NCBI GenBank assembly: GCA_002455215.1
Contig: DKKK01000014.1
Location: 2,074 to 7,993, forward strand
DNA: 5,920 nt
Direction: 5' to 3'
From: Anaerolineales bacterium UBA6668
Lineage (GTDB): Bacteria; Chloroflexota; Anaerolineae; Anaerolineales; UBA6668
A program made the position numbers and the translations under genes. Shown piece by piece: positions 1 to 5,920 of the stretch; position 1 is the stretch's first letter, and each line of letters begins with the position of its first letter. Under the pieces are notes generated by a model. The model was not told the origin of the DNA. It worked only from the letters and a program-made list of their open reading frames with translations, and ran no database searches.

Positions 1-1517
1 TCGAGGAAGTAGCGGTCGTGGGTCACCAGGATGACGCAGCCCGGGAAGGCTTCCAGGTGATGCTGCAGCCAGGCCACCGACTCAGCGTCCAGGTGGTTGG
101 TCGGTTCGTCCAGCAGAAGCACATTGCCGCCTTGCGCCAGCATTTTTGCCAGATATACACGGTTGCGCTCGCCACCAGAAAGCATGCCGCACTTCTTTTG
201 CTGGTCTGCCCCTTGGAAGTTAAAGCTGGAGACATAGGCACGTGCCACCCGCCGAATCGGTCCCAGTTGCATGGTTTCTTCACCATCCGAGATTTCATCG
301 TACACACTTTTTTCCGCGTCAAGTTCGCGCATTTGTCCGGCATACGAAATTTTTACCGTCTGCCCAACATGGATCGTGCCGCTATCGGGGGTTTCCTGCC
401 CTACTAGCATTTTGAGAAGGCTGGACTTACCAGCACCGTTGGGACCAATAATGCCAACAATGCTACCGGATGGAATTGCAACGCTTAGATCTTCGATGAG
501 TAGCTTTTCACCTTTGGCTTTGCGCACATTTTGCAGTTCAAAAACCACTGTGCCTAAGCGCGGTCCGGGTGGGATGTAGATTTGCAAATCTTCGCGGCGT
601 TTTTCGGTTTCTTGGCTGAGCAAGCTTTCATAAGCGGTCACACGAGCTTTGCCTTTGGCTTGGCGGGCACGTGGCGACATGCGAATCCACTCCAGTTCGC
701 GTTCCAAAGTGCGCTGGCGCTGGCTTTCGCTCTTCTCTTCCTGACGAATGCGCTCTTGCTTCTGTGCCAGCCAACTGCTGTAATTGCCTTCCCACGGAAT
801 GCCATAGCCACGGTCTAGCTCCAAAATCCAGCCCGCCACATTGTCCAAAAAATAACGGTCATGGGTAACGGCAATGACCGTACCTTTATACTCTTGCAAA
901 TGGCGTTCCAACCACGCCACTGATTCGGCATCCAAGTGGTTGGTGGGTTCATCTAGGAGTAGGATATCCGGTTCGGTCAGGAGCAAACGTGTGAGCGCGA
1001 CCCGGCGGCGTTCTCCACCAGAAAGCACGGCGATGGGCGTATCTGCTGGCGGACAACGTAGCGCATTCATGGCTAAATCCAGTTTTTGGTCCAGATTCCA
1101 CACATCATGCTTATCTAGTTCTTCCTGCACTTTTTCTTGCTCTGCCAAGAGTGCATCAAAATCCGCATCGGGTTCGGCAAATTTGGCATTGATAGCGTCA
1201 TAGCGAGCCATCAAATCTACCAAAGGTTGCACGGCTTCTTCCACCACCTGCTTGACCGTTTTGCTTTCGTCTAGCACTGGCTCTTGCTCCAGCAAACCCA
1301 CACTATAGCCCTTGCTAAAGTGAATTTGCCCCACATAATCGGGGTCTTTACCGGCGATAATGCGGAGCAAAGTGGATTTACCAGAGCCATTTAGCCCCAG
1401 TACACCAATCTTTGCGCCGTAATAAAAGCCCAAATAAATGTCACGCAATACTTGTTTGCTCGGTGGGTGAATTTTTCCCACACCAACCATTGAAAAAATT
1501 ACTTTGTTGTCAGCCAT
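1..1517 (-). CDS. ettA: Energy-dependent translational throttle protein EttA (ABC-F ATPase), C-terminus cut by window edge
   Basis: EttA is a cytoplasmic ABC-F ATPase that binds the ribosomal E site and gates early elongation according to the ATP/ADP state (known for the family). The frame is open from ATG 1517 to the window edge, giving 505 codons plus two bases of an Asp codon; E. coli EttA has about 555 residues, so roughly 50 are missing. Visible in order: Walker A GLNGSGKST (41-49); the EttA arm insertion (about 93-145); signature LSGGE (165-169); Walker B LLLDE followed by PTNHLDAESVAWL (186-203); THDRYFLDN (218-226); the linker/P-site tRNA interaction motif (about 245-320, with KGKARV); second Walker A GPNGAGKSS (358-366); second LSGGE (446-450); second LLLDE (467-471). 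The arm and LDAESVAWL separate EttA from antibiotic-resistance ABC-F and Uup. No clear Shine-Dalgarno precedes the ATG (AAGAAATTTTT). From about residue 467 on, codon use and sequence type change abruptly, so the end may be chimeric (see findings). Confidence 0.95.
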   Translation of the reverse strand, partial: MADNKVIFSMVGVGKIHPPSKQVLRDIYLGFYYGAKIGVLGLNGSGKSTLLRIIAGKDPDYVGQIHFSKGYSVGLLEQEPVLDESKTVKQVVEEAVQPLVDLMARYDAINAKFAEPDADFDALLAEQEKVQEELDKHDVWNLDQKLDLAMNALRCPPADTPIAVLSGGERRRVALTRLLLTEPDILLLDEPTNHLDAESVAWLERHLQEYKGTVIAVTHDRYFLDNVAGWILELDRGYGIPWEGNYSSWLAQKQERIRQEEKSESQRQRTLERELEWIRMSPRARQAKGKARVTAYESLLSQETEKRREDLQIYIPPGPRLGTVVFELQNVRKAKGEKLLIEDLSVAIPSGSIVGIIGPNGAGKSSLLKMLVGQETPDSGTIHVGQTVKISYAGQMRELDAEKSVYDEISDGEETMQLGPIRRVARAYVSSFNFQGADQQKKCGMLSGGERNRVYLAKMLAQGGNVLLLDEPTNHLDAESVAWLQHHLEAFPGCVILVTHDRYFL

Positions 1518-1547
1518 AAAAATTTCTTAAAATTTGAATTGTTTGCG

Positions 1548-1566
1548 AGCAGGGAAAACACCTGCT
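1548..1566 (-). promoter_or_regulatory. Stem-loop in the presumed 5' leader of ettA
   Basis: AGCAGG at 1548-1553 pairs perfectly with CCTGCT at 1561-1566 around a 7-nt loop, about 31 nt upstream of the ettA ATG. In an ettA transcript it would form a leader hairpin. Read on the plus strand it is followed by TTTC, but no plus-strand gene ends here. The function is unknown; a 6-bp stem can arise by chance. Confidence 0.3.
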
Positions 1567-1735
1567 TTTCTATTCGGCGCGTGTGCCAAATAGCGAATTG
1601 CGAGTATGGGTATCCACCTGAAACACCAGTAATTGCAAGCCGGACAAGTAGCAACAAGCCGATGCGCTTCAAAATAGTCTGCCCATTCACAGTTGTATTC
1701 AACATGGGTCGAATATAGGCGTTTTTTCTTCAGGT

Positions 1736-1753
1736 AAAAAACACAATTTGTGT
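1736..1753 (-). terminator. Possible weak intrinsic terminator downstream of def
   Basis: On the minus strand, 18 nt after the def stop codon, ACACAA and TTGTGT form a perfect inverted repeat around a single central base, folding as a 5-bp stem with a 3-nt loop. It is followed at once by five further T residues. The position and T-tract fit a rho-independent terminator, but the stem is short and A/T-rich, so termination would be partial. As a 13-bp palindrome in DNA it could instead be a protein-binding site. Confidence 0.35.
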
Positions 1754-1771
1754 CCACGCTGAGAATATCGG

Positions 1772-2305
1772 CTATTCAGCCACTTCACCTTCCACTTCTT
1801 CGTCTTCCCACACTTCGACAGCCTTATCCACAAACAGAATGCCATCCAAATGGTCATATTCGTGTTGGATGACCCGCGCCATCCAGCCGTAAGTACGCAG
1901 TTTTTTCTTGCGTCCGTAGCGGTCTAAATAGTCAACCGTCAAGCTTTTGTGGCGCATCACTTCACCCAAAATACCCGGCAAAGACAGACACCCTTCGGTG
2001 CCTTTCAGCTTTTCATCTGAGCGTTCACTCAATTGCGGATTAATCATCACCAGCACTTTGCCCACGCCCGGTGGGAGCGGTTCATCGGTCTCTGGGTCAT
2101 GGTAAGGGTCGTACAGCAGGTGCGCCACAAACAAGCGAATGCCTTGCCCAACTTGCGGGGCGGCAAGCCCAACACCGGGAGCGGCATGCATGGTTTCCAC
2201 CATATCGTCAATCAACGTTTGCAATTCGGGCGTAAACGCAGAGACTGGCTGGGCTTTTTGGCGCAGGATTTTTTGCGGAGGGGTAACAATGGGTAGGATT
2301 GGCAT
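1772..2305 (-). CDS. def: Peptide deformylase
   Basis: This metalloenzyme removes the formyl group from the N-terminal formyl-methionine of nascent proteins at the ribosome exit, a prerequisite for methionine aminopeptidase. All three family motifs are present: GVGLAAPQVG (44-53, Gln51), EGCLSLPG (104-111, metal ligand Cys106) and QHEYDHLDG (147-155, ligands His148 and His152, catalytic Glu149). The 177-residue length is normal. Compared with E. coli Def as I remember it, the stretch between motifs I and II is about 15 residues longer and contains an acidic, Pro-rich loop (about 65-83). The tail (165-177) is strongly acidic. The start at 2305 lies 32 nt after the stop of the upstream membrane-protein gene, so the two are probably co-transcribed. 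No Shine-Dalgarno sequence is seen in that gap. The active site looks intact. Confidence 0.97.
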   Translation of the reverse strand: MPILPIVTPPQKILRQKAQPVSAFTPELQTLIDDMVETMHAAPGVGLAAPQVGQGIRLFVAHLLYDPYHDPETDEPLPPGVGKVLVMINPQLSERSDEKLKGTEGCLSLPGILGEVMRHKSLTVDYLDRYGRKKKLRTYGWMARVIQHEYDHLDGILFVDKAVEVWEDEEVEGEVAE

Positions 2306-2337
2306 TGGGTAACGGGATCATCCAAATGAAATTAATC

Positions 2338-3999
2338 TTATTTCGGCAAGTTTTGTTCGCTATGGTGGGCAACATCGTGATAGGCGCGAATCCAACGAAG
2401 CCAGTCCGTGCGTTGCTTTTCAATTTCTGCCCGCTCACGTAAGATACGCCGAACTTCTATGCGGCGGAATAACTCTTGTTGCACACGCACTGGGTCCACT
2501 ACCAGGTCAAAGGTCAAGACGCCTGTGCTACCACCGGTTTCGATACTAACTGTACCATAATTAAACAAGTTGGCAAGTACTGTTTTGCGAGTGTAGCTAA
2601 CATTGAGAATGCTGTCAATCGAAGCGGTGCGTTGCATGAGCTTGCCAAACAACGGCTTTTGTTCGCGGTCAATGATCTGGTCACGGGTGATGGTGTAGGT
2701 GTCGCTCCGCCAGTCTTCTACCTGATACCACGCTACCGCCAGCAAAATCAGCATAGGGATACCTATCAATAACAGATAAGCAATCCACGGGAGCGACCAA
2801 CTGGCAAACATTGGAATTCTTGGCAGTACAGTAATCAACACCCCCAATGTGAGCAGGAGAATTGACCACCACATCTCGCCCAGCAACTTGATAGGATGCT
2901 TACGTAGGATAATTTCATCACCAATTTGGCGAAACCACGGTGGGGTGAGTACAATCGCATCCTTACCCGCGGGCGGGTGCTGGGTCATCACTGGCAGTTC
3001 GGGGGGCGGGGGTGGCGGGTGTAGCCTTTGCCAGCCCAAGCCTTCGCGGATGCTATCTTCAAATTCTTGGCGGCTCATGTGCGTATAACGGCGTTGAATG
3101 CGCTCTTGTTGCTCCAAGATGGCATTGGCGACTGCTTGCGGGTGGGGGACAGAAACAAAGTTGAGCGCACCGGTGAAAGTTTGCACGCGCACATCTCCGT
3201 ATTGCAAGGTATGTTGCCAAAATTTATCTACCACAGACTGTGCCGAGCGCACCGTGCGAATGGGCGCTTCGGTGCGGGTGGCATGCAACAGCCAAAAGCG
3301 CTCTTCACTGATAACCCGCTTGTCCGTCACCACATAAATATCATCGCGGTAGTCTACCCATATCAAGCCCAACACTGGCAGGATGAGCAATGGCAAAAGC
3401 CAAAAATACCAAGCCAGCGGCAAACCTACAAAAACCAACACGCCCAAAACAATCCACAATAGTATCATAACAACAACGGGAAAGAGCGCTTTTTGCAATA
3501 AGATAAACCAGTGCTTTTCGACAATTAACACCACCTGCTCTTGCGGTTGAAGCCAGCGCGAAAAACCGCGGCGCAAGGCAATTTGGTAGGTTCGTTCTAG
3601 CAAAACGATGGCGGCGCGGATGACCGGGTATTTATCGAGTAGGGGGCGAAAGTTTTTGCGAGTGATGGTAAGGAGAACCGTAGGCTGGGTGGTGGTTGCC
3701 GTCACCAACAATAAATTCTCTTCGAGCATCTCCTTTTCGCCAAAGAAGTCGTCTTCGCGCTCTAGGCTGACTTCGACAACCTCGCGTTTTTCACGCACCT
3801 GACGGGTCAAGCGCACTTCACCAGAGTACACCAAATAAAATTTTTCCGGTCTATCGCCTTGCTTAAAGATGACCACTCCTTCTGGCAAGCGTTCCACTTC
3901 AAACAATGCTTGAATTTCCTGGATGGCGGCGTCGCTTAAGGAACGAAACAAGCTAACACTTTTGAGATGGTTAAAAATATCGTCGGGTAAAGCGGGCAT
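2338..3999 (-). CDS. Membrane protein with N-terminal cNMP-binding-like fold and two TM-hairpin/bPH2 modules
   Basis: The 553-residue protein has no named function that I know. Domains visible: a cyclic-nucleotide-binding-like beta-roll (about 9-135, with EGVVIFKQGDRPEKFYLVYSG and FFGEKEM); a membrane hairpin (about 166-192 and 195-214); a first bPH2-type domain (about 217-300, starting YRDDIYVVTDKRVI); a linker with six prolines (328-333); a second membrane hairpin (about 376-393 and 402-424); a second bPH2 domain (about 430-515, starting WRSDTYTITRDQII); and a charged, probably helical C-terminus (about 508-540). The second hairpin/bPH2 unit repeats the first, so it arose by internal duplication. 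The phosphate-binding cassette keeps FGE but where CAP has Arg-Ser this protein has Leu-Val, so cyclic nucleotide binding is doubtful. The N-terminal, PH and C-terminal parts should all face the cytoplasm. It is the first gene of the minus-strand unit with def and diverges from ftsK. ATG 3999 fits the start of the cNMP fold; no Shine-Dalgarno precedes it. Confidence 0.85.
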   Translation of the reverse strand: MPALPDDIFNHLKSVSLFRSLSDAAIQEIQALFEVERLPEGVVIFKQGDRPEKFYLVYSGEVRLTRQVREKREVVEVSLEREDDFFGEKEMLEENLLLVTATTTQPTVLLTITRKNFRPLLDKYPVIRAAIVLLERTYQIALRRGFSRWLQPQEQVVLIVEKHWFILLQKALFPVVVMILLWIVLGVLVFVGLPLAWYFWLLPLLILPVLGLIWVDYRDDIYVVTDKRVISEERFWLLHATRTEAPIRTVRSAQSVVDKFWQHTLQYGDVRVQTFTGALNFVSVPHPQAVANAILEQQERIQRRYTHMSRQEFEDSIREGLGWQRLHPPPPPPELPVMTQHPPAGKDAIVLTPPWFRQIGDEIILRKHPIKLLGEMWWSILLLTLGVLITVLPRIPMFASWSLPWIAYLLLIGIPMLILLAVAWYQVEDWRSDTYTITRDQIIDREQKPLFGKLMQRTASIDSILNVSYTRKTVLANLFNYGTVSIETGGSTGVLTFDLVVDPVRVQQELFRRIEVRRILRERAEIEKQRTDWLRWIRAYHDVAHHSEQNLPK

Positions 4000-4228
4000 G
4001 GTCGAGTGAAAGAAGGCGTGGGAGCGTGTATTGGGACGAGAATGGCAATCCCACTGGCTGACTCAAAATGACAACTCTTTTGGGGCACGATTTTCAAGCG
4101 TTCCGAATAGAGCGGCTGGGTTAATTATCTCATAACCCCCGTGCATTTTCTATCCTCGCGCATTCTATTTTCCGCGCCACGGCTCACAACGGTATAAATT
4201 TCCAGTTGGTTAAGGTATAATCCGCCCT
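4000..4228. promoter_or_regulatory. Divergent promoter region between the cNMP/bPH2 gene and ftsK
   Basis: This 229-nt gene-free region must supply promoters for both directions. The ftsK side has a perfect TATAAT (separate entry). On the minus strand a GATAAT lies near 4122-4127 but has no good -35, so the promoter of the membrane-protein gene stays unassigned. Other structure: TGGGA/TCCCA inverted arms spaced by 12 nt near 4032-4053; two loosely similar tandem segments beginning GCATT at 4143 and 4160; and GGTATAA occurring twice (4191-4197 and 4214-4220, 23 nt apart). None matches a regulator site I know. Confidence 0.6.
4216..4221 (+). promoter_or_regulatory. Consensus -10 element of ftsK, positioned for a leaderless transcript
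   Basis: The sequence is a perfect TATAAT. Its last base is 7 nt before the last base preceding the ATG at 4229, so transcription starting the usual 6-8 nt after the -10 would begin at or next to the start codon. The -35 position with 17-nt spacing (4193-4198, TATAAA) is not a good match to TTGACA. The absence of any purine-rich ribosome binding site fits leaderless translation. The placement is an inference; no transcript data are available here. Confidence 0.6.
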
Positions 4229-5920
4229 ATGACAAAGAGCAAAAGTAGAAGCAAAAGCAAAGGTGGCTTGACAGCACAGCAAAAAGCCGACATTTTGGGT
4301 ATTATCTTAGCCTTGGTGGGTGGGCTTTTGCTGTTGGCGCTGTTCTCGCCGAGCCAGAGCTTTCTCACGGGTGGGATTCTCAGTGTGTTTGGCTTGCTAT
4401 TTGGCTGGCTGGCATTTATTTTGCCGCTCAGTTTGCTGATTTTGGGTGTGTATATTTTTTTACGCCGTTTTAGCAAAGACTTGCCGATTCCGGGCGCAGA
4501 GCAAGTAATTGGCATGTTTTTGCTGTTTTTTTGCGCACTGGTGGGCATCCACTTTTTGCAAAGCGCAATTACCGGCGTCAGTTCTGCCGACTTGGTAGCA
4601 CTGCATCAAGGCGGCGGTTGGTTTGGCGGGTCATTACTGGAATGGTTTTTGCAACAACTAGGCGGCTCTGCCACGGCGGTAGCGCTGGTGGTGTGGCTGT
4701 TGCTCTCGCTCCTATTGACTTTTAGTATTTCATTGGTAGATATTATTGGCGTGTTTGTCAATTTTTGGCAAACGTGGATGACGGCAAAAGCAGAGCAATC
4801 TGCCCGCAAAGGGCAACGCTCCACTCGCCAACCGCCGGTCTATTTGGACGAAGAAGATGAACCGGAAGTCGCGCTCCCACCTGCTCGGCGCGTCCCCGCC
4901 AGTGCCAGCACGGAACGCAAACCAGAACGTGCCACCCGTGCAGAGCCTGCTCAAAGAGTAGCGCCAGCCAGCCAACCGCCCCTTGCTACCCCAGCCACGC
5001 CCGCCCAAGCCAAAGGGTCTCCCCCCCAGAGTGCGCCTGCCATTGCCGGTTTACCCACCAATACCCAGAGCGACGCTGTGCCCGGTCAAGTTTGGGTTTT
5101 GCCCGACTTCACCAAAATTTTACGCCCCGGTACAGAAGGTAAGGAGGATGACAAATTAGACCGCCAACGAACTGCCGTTATTGAAGAAACGCTCGAAGCA
5201 TTTGGCGCACCCGCAAGCGTGGTGGAAGTCAACCGCGGACCCACCATTACCCAATATGGCGTGGAACCGGGCTTTCTGGAACAACGCAGTGGCAAGCGAG
5301 TGAAGGTCAAGGTAAACAAAATTGTCTCGCTTTCCGATGATTTGGCGCTAGCGCTCGCCGCCGCCAGTGTCCGCATTGAAGCGCCGGTGCCGGGCAAGGG
5401 CTTTGTGGGCATTGAAGTGCCCAACACTGAAGGCTCAACGGTCACCTTGCGCGATATTATGGAAAGTGAGCCGTTTGCTAAGGTCAAGGGTGCGCTAAAA
5501 ATTGCGCTTGGCAAGGACGTGAGTGGAGAAGCGCTTGCCACCGACTTGGGCAGTATGCCGCACTTGCTAATTGCTGGTACTACTGGCTCAGGCAAATCGG
5601 TGTGTGTCAACTCGATTATTTGCGCCTTGCTCCTGATTCACACCCCAGAGACCTTGCGCTTCATCATGGTTGACCCCAAACGGGTAGAATTGACCGGCTA
5701 CAACGGTATCCCGCACTTGCTTGCCCCAGTGGTGACGGATGTAGAACGGGTGGTAGGTACTCTGCAATGGGTGGCGCGTGAGATGGATGGGCGCTACACC
5801 AAATTTGCAGAAGCGGGTGCGCGTAATATTGATGATTACAATAAGAAGCTCAAGAATCAGGGGCAAAAGTTGTTGCCCTACTTGGTGGTGATTATTGATG
5901 AGTTGGCAGATTTGATGATG
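4229..5920 (+). CDS. ftsK: DNA translocase FtsK/SpoIIIE, N-terminal 564 residues, cut by window edge
   Basis: FtsK is a septum-located hexameric ATPase that pumps double-stranded DNA to clear and resolve chromosomes at division. The visible 564 codons show: a short basic Lys/Ser-rich N-terminus (1-12); four or five hydrophobic membrane helices (about 22-40, 46-78 as one or two, 92-111, 148-172); a Pro/Ala/Arg-rich, poorly conserved linker (about 185-285); the alpha domain of the motor (about 310-430, with NRGPTITQYGVEPG); Walker A AGTTGSGKS (449-457); VDPKRVEL (481-488); and Walker B VVIIDELADLMM (553-564). The window ends there, so the rest of the RecA-like motor and any DNA-reading gamma domain are not seen. 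ATG 4229 is the only Met before residue 96 and directly precedes the basic segment and first helix. There is no Shine-Dalgarno; a TATAAT lies just upstream. A run of seven C in the linker (5021-5027) is in frame. Membrane anchor and linker are shorter than in E. coli FtsK and closer to SpoIIIE-type proteins. Confidence 0.96.
   Translation, partial: MTKSKSRSKSKGGLTAQQKADILGIILALVGGLLLLALFSPSQSFLTGGILSVFGLLFGWLAFILPLSLLILGVYIFLRRFSKDLPIPGAEQVIGMFLLFFCALVGIHFLQSAITGVSSADLVALHQGGGWFGGSLLEWFLQQLGGSATAVALVVWLLLSLLLTFSISLVDIIGVFVNFWQTWMTAKAEQSARKGQRSTRQPPVYLDEEDEPEVALPPARRVPASASTERKPERATRAEPAQRVAPASQPPLATPATPAQAKGSPPQSAPAIAGLPTNTQSDAVPGQVWVLPDFTKILRPGTEGKEDDKLDRQRTAVIEETLEAFGAPASVVEVNRGPTITQYGVEPGFLEQRSGKRVKVKVNKIVSLSDDLALALAAASVRIEAPVPGKGFVGIEVPNTEGSTVTLRDIMESEPFAKVKGALKIALGKDVSGEALATDLGSMPHLLIAGTTGSGKSVCVNSIICALLLIHTPETLRFIMVDPKRVELTGYNGIPHLLAPVVTDVERVVGTLQWVAREMDGRYTKFAEAGARNIDDYNKKLKNQGQKLLPYLVVIIDELADLMM

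Larger units (their letters stand above)
1518..1771. other. Intergenic region between ettA and def
   Basis: This 254-nt gap lies between two genes of the same strand. It contains a possible weak def terminator at its right end and a hairpin near ettA, annotated separately. A 76-codon minus-strand frame (GTG 1757 to TAA 1527) fills most of it, but it has no ribosome binding site, an unusual start codon and no recognisable domain, so I do not call it a gene. I see no convincing sigma70 promoter for ettA; TATATT on the minus strand near 1718-1723 is a possible -10 but its -35 is poor. No tRNA or small RNA is evident. Confidence 0.6.

Noticed and set aside
18..1203. Several plus-strand frames and a 106-codon minus frame over ettA
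   Set aside because: They are shadows of the continuous ettA frame, which carries all ABC-F motifs from 1517 to the window edge without a stop.
1..1517. Frameshift near the left end of ettA as the explanation for the codon change
   Set aside because: The reading frame stays continuous through VTHDRYFLD, so the change is one of sequence type, not of frame.
1527..1757. 76-codon minus-strand frame with a GTG start between def and ettA, containing a CPAC segment
   Set aside because: There is no ribosome binding site, no recognised domain and an atypical composition, and it overlaps the putative terminator palindrome. It is probably chance, though it cannot be excluded.
3001..3020. G-rich tract resembling a possible G-quadruplex or repeat
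   Set aside because: It encodes the Pro linker of the bPH2 protein (Pro codons on the minus strand), which is enough to explain it.
3028..3462. 144-codon plus-strand frame
   Set aside because: It lies fully antisense to the well-supported cNMP/bPH2 gene and shows no domain.
4210..4548. 112-codon minus-strand frame with a Leu run, covering the ftsK start
   Set aside because: The Leu run is the complement of the AGC/AAA-rich start of ftsK; there is no domain or ribosome binding site.
5086..5610. 174-codon minus-strand frame rich in Ser and Pro
   Set aside because: It is an antisense shadow of the conserved ftsK alpha and motor domains, with low-complexity composition and no motif.

Overview
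The window is a piece of bacterial chromosome with four protein-coding genes and no sign of phage, insertion sequence, CRISPR array or RNA gene. Base composition looks near 50% GC. The tandem bPH2-type membrane protein with an N-terminal cyclic-nucleotide-binding fold, lying divergently to an ftsK/spoIIIE gene, reminds me of Chloroflexota (Anaerolineae-like) genomes. That assignment is from memory and is tentative.

Layout: three genes lie on the minus strand. In transcription order they are a 553-residue cNMP-fold/double bPH2 membrane protein (3999 to 2338), peptide deformylase def (2305 to 1772, 32 nt downstream), and the ABC-F translation factor ettA (1517 running off the window at position 1, after a 254-nt gap holding a possible weak terminator and a 5' hairpin). 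On the plus strand ftsK starts at 4229 and runs off the right edge in the middle of its motor domain. The 229-nt region 4000-4228 separates the two divergent transcription units.

How the genes relate: def and ettA both serve translation (N-formyl removal from nascent chains; energy-dependent control of early elongation). FtsK is the DNA translocase of the division septum. The large membrane protein has no established role that I know of. Its two-membrane-hairpin, two-bPH2 structure and a cNMP fold that seems to lack its nucleotide-binding arginine suggest a membrane scaffold or stress protein rather than a cAMP receptor.

Most worth a second look: (1) the first ~118 bases, the most C-terminal visible part of ettA, look chimeric. 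Codon usage becomes strongly GC-rich and the protein changes from domain-2 to domain-1 EttA signatures exactly at the shared Walker B motif. (2) ftsK has a perfect TATAAT ending 7 nt before its ATG, which points to a leaderless mRNA, and none of the four genes has a recognisable Shine-Dalgarno sequence. (3) The cNMP/bPH2 protein contains an internal duplication.
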